A stretch of 64,000 bases of DNA from Thermus tengchongensis (GTDB lineage: Bacteria > Deinococcota > Deinococci > Deinococcales > Thermaceae): contig NZ_JAKEDU010000007.1 of NCBI RefSeq assembly GCF_021462405.1, positions 1-64,000 on the forward strand, in the 5' to 3' direction. The notes under the pieces were generated by a model, which saw only the letters and a list, made by a program, of their open reading frames with translations, did not search any database and was not told where the DNA came from. Positions 62,945 to 64,000 of the stretch are shown here, one piece after another (positions within the stretch are counted from its first letter, which is position 1; every line of letters starts with the position of its first letter). The translations under genes and the position numbers were made by a program.

Positions 62945-62960
62945 TACCGAACGGTTGGTA
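62945..62960 (-). promoter_or_regulatory. PfmR-like operator of thiolase gene
   Basis: On the plus strand TACCGAACGGTTGGTA, within the longer dyad TTACCnAnCGnTnGGTAA. As I recall it, the consensus for the T. thermophilus TetR-family repressor PfmR is TACCGACCGNTNGGTN; this site has one mismatch. It lies at the predicted transcription start. Confidence 0.6.
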
Positions 62961-62962
62961 AC

Positions 62963-62991
62963 AGCTTAAGGCGATTGGAGATGGATGTCAA
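62963..62991 (-). promoter_or_regulatory. Promoter of thiolase gene
   Basis: Minus strand TTGACA (62986-62991), 17-base spacer, TAAGCT (62963-62968). Transcription would start inside the palindrome at 62945-62960. Confidence 0.7.
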
Positions 62992-63005
62992 CGATGCATC
63001 GGTGA

Positions 63006-63035
63006 GAGATAGTGCACGAGCGTGTGAAATCGTGA
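63006..63035 (+). repeat. 30-bp intergenic element, copy 2
   Basis: This copy begins GAGATA, has GCAC at 63014-63017 and ends GTGAAATCGTGA, matching the element at 25581-25610 at 24 of 30 positions. It lies four bases after the stop of the minus-strand YyaL-type gene, in the opposite orientation to that gene. Function unknown. Confidence 0.5.
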
Positions 63036-63039
63036 CAGA

Positions 63040-64000
63040 CTACACTAAATGCGCTCCCCGGTAGACCTCCCGAATCTCCACCCACAAGGCTTCCACATCC
63101 CCCGCAGGCATGCGGCAACTCTCCGCGTGGCAGAGGTAGGCCCTTCCAGGCTCCCGTCCCACAAGCCCCGGAAGGGCATCGGCAGGGCCCACGACCAGTT
63201 GGGTAAGGGGAAGGTACAGCCTTTTCGCCTCTTCCCAAAGGGAAGAGGGCAAGGGAAGGGCGAGGGCGGTCCCTTCCTGCAGCAGGCGGTGGACCATGAG
63301 AAATCCAGGCAGGGCCTGGGGGTGGCGCTCCAACCACAGGGCTACGCCCTCCATAAGCGTCTGGGCCCGTTTCCGGTAGTCCCCTCCAAAGGCAGCTTCA
63401 AGCCGCCAAAAGGCTTCCGCCAGGGCGCTTGCACCCGAGGGAACGGTGGTCTCCTCTACCTCCTTAGCGGGGAGGGGTAGGGGCTTTGGGCTGGATGGGC
63501 TACCCTCGAGGTCCCCTCCCCGAAAAACCTCCCAAGCCGCCTCCGCCAAGGACCTTGCCCGCTCCAGATAGGGCCACTCCCCAGTGGCAGCGTAAAGCTC
63601 CAGCAGGGCCAAGGCGGTGAGGCTCTGATCCTGGAGGAAGGCTTCTTCCCCCAGGGCCCCCGCGCGCCAGGCGTGGCGCACCAGGCCGTCCCTGCCCAGG
63701 GTGCCCAGGAGAAAGCGGGCCCCCTTGTAGGCAGCCGCCAGGTAGCCCTCGTGGCCAAGGAGCCTACCCGCCTCCGCCAAGGCCCGCACCGCCAAGGCCG
63801 ACCCATCCGCCAGGACCTTGTCGTCCAGGTCTGGGGGAACCCGGCGGCGCCGCCAGGCCAGGAGGCGGAAGCGCACCCGCGCCCGCCATGCGGCAAAGGC
63901 CTCCCCCAGCTCCTCCCGGAGCTCCTCCTCGCCCCAGGCGGTGAGGACCCTCCTCCCTCCTTCCCCCACCAGGGGGGTGGTTTCCAGGCGGAAGTAGCGG
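63040..64000 (-). CDS. YyaL/DUF255-type protein, C-terminal part (cut by window edge)
   Basis: The frame is open through base 64000, so only about the last 319 residues are present. They match the helical-barrel C-terminal region of YyaL (spermatogenesis-associated protein 20-like) proteins: PDLDDKVLADGSALAVRALAEAGRLLG, FLQDQSLTALALLELYAATGE, VPSGASALAEAFWRLEA, and a terminal YLCHAESCRMPAGDVEAL with a Cys. In full-length members a thioredoxin-like domain comes first. The usual W-N-G of DDKVL-x2-WNGL reads DGSAL here. An (alpha/alpha)6-barrel of glycosidase type is known for this region; the substrate is unknown. Confidence 0.85.
   Translation of the reverse strand, partial: RYFRLETTPLVGEGGRRVLTAWGEEELREELGEAFAAWRARVRFRLLAWRRRRVPPDLDDKVLADGSALAVRALAEAGRLLGHEGYLAAAYKGARFLLGTLGRDGLVRHAWRAGALGEEAFLQDQSLTALALLELYAATGEWPYLERARSLAEAAWEVFRGGDLEGSPSSPKPLPLPAKEVEETTVPSGASALAEAFWRLEAAFGGDYRKRAQTLMEGVALWLERHPQALPGFLMVHRLLQEGTALALPLPSSLWEEAKRLYLPLTQLVVGPADALPGLVGREPGRAYLCHAESCRMPAGDVEALWVEIREVYRGAHLV

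Overview
This window is chromosomal DNA of a Thermus-like thermophile (Deinococcota). It has very high GC with G/C-ending codons, dense packing with tail-to-tail gene overlaps, many GTG/TTG starts, and -10 boxes placed 5-8 bases before start codons, as in leaderless mRNAs. Several proteins look like known Thermus proteins, for example a 408-residue aminopeptidase T and a 575-residue PolX. I see no tRNA, rRNA, CRISPR array or prophage. The species cannot be named from the sequence alone.

Layout. 1-8.6 kb is a variable, surface-related region: the 3' end of an IS630-type transposase, a DUF554 membrane protein, a tRNA methyltransferase, a polysaccharide deacetylase, an MFS transporter, four glycosyltransferases (two of them clearly AT-richer than the rest) and a broken transposase. 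8.6-14.4 kb holds a DegV/FakB-type fatty-acid-binding protein, mfd, and a lipoprotein/outer-membrane-barrel pair. 14.4-19.8 kb is a fadN-fadA-fadE beta-oxidation operon. 19.8-25.7 kb carries cysS, an Hsp33 with an extra Cys module, uspA, a CPA2 antiporter and a Cys/Met-metabolism PLP enzyme. 25.7-34.3 kb has aminopeptidase T, a 45-residue membrane peptide, pyruvate:ferredoxin oxidoreductase with a dihydroorotate-dehydrogenase-like partner, PolX and a family-5-type uracil-DNA glycosylase. 34.4-38 kb has two large lipoproteins on either side of a LuxR-type regulator. 38-43 kb has a biotin-dependent carboxylase beta subunit and an acd-etfB-etfA operon. 43-47.5 kb has a large sensor kinase, a lone receiver protein and a TRAP-type binding protein. 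47.5-53.6 kb has an NAD-type formate dehydrogenase set, galactokinase and a zinc-binding ABC receptor, all in one direction. 53.7-64 kb has an aminotransferase / ABC-class ATPase / aldehyde:ferredoxin oxidoreductase row, an AidB-like acyl-CoA dehydrogenase, a fused 5-oxoprolinase BC protein, a PaaJ-like thiolase, and the C-terminal part of a YyaL-type protein cut by the window edge.

How it fits together. Fatty-acid and acyl-CoA catabolism dominates. Near-identical 17-bp pseudopalindromes sit on the promoters of fadNAE and acd-etfBA, and a third, weaker copy lies before the DegV/FakB gene, which suggests a common acyl-CoA-responsive repressor (FadR-like). A different TetR-type palindrome sits on the thiolase promoter. 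PFOR, AOR and formate dehydrogenase point to ferredoxin- and formate-linked metabolism at low oxygen. The sensor kinase has a Cys4 motif in its first GAF domain that could make it an oxygen or redox sensor. The best candidates for undescribed biology are this kinase, the extended Hsp33, a 30-bp element repeated in two distant gaps, and the Cys-less NuoE-like head on the formate dehydrogenase diaphorase subunit.
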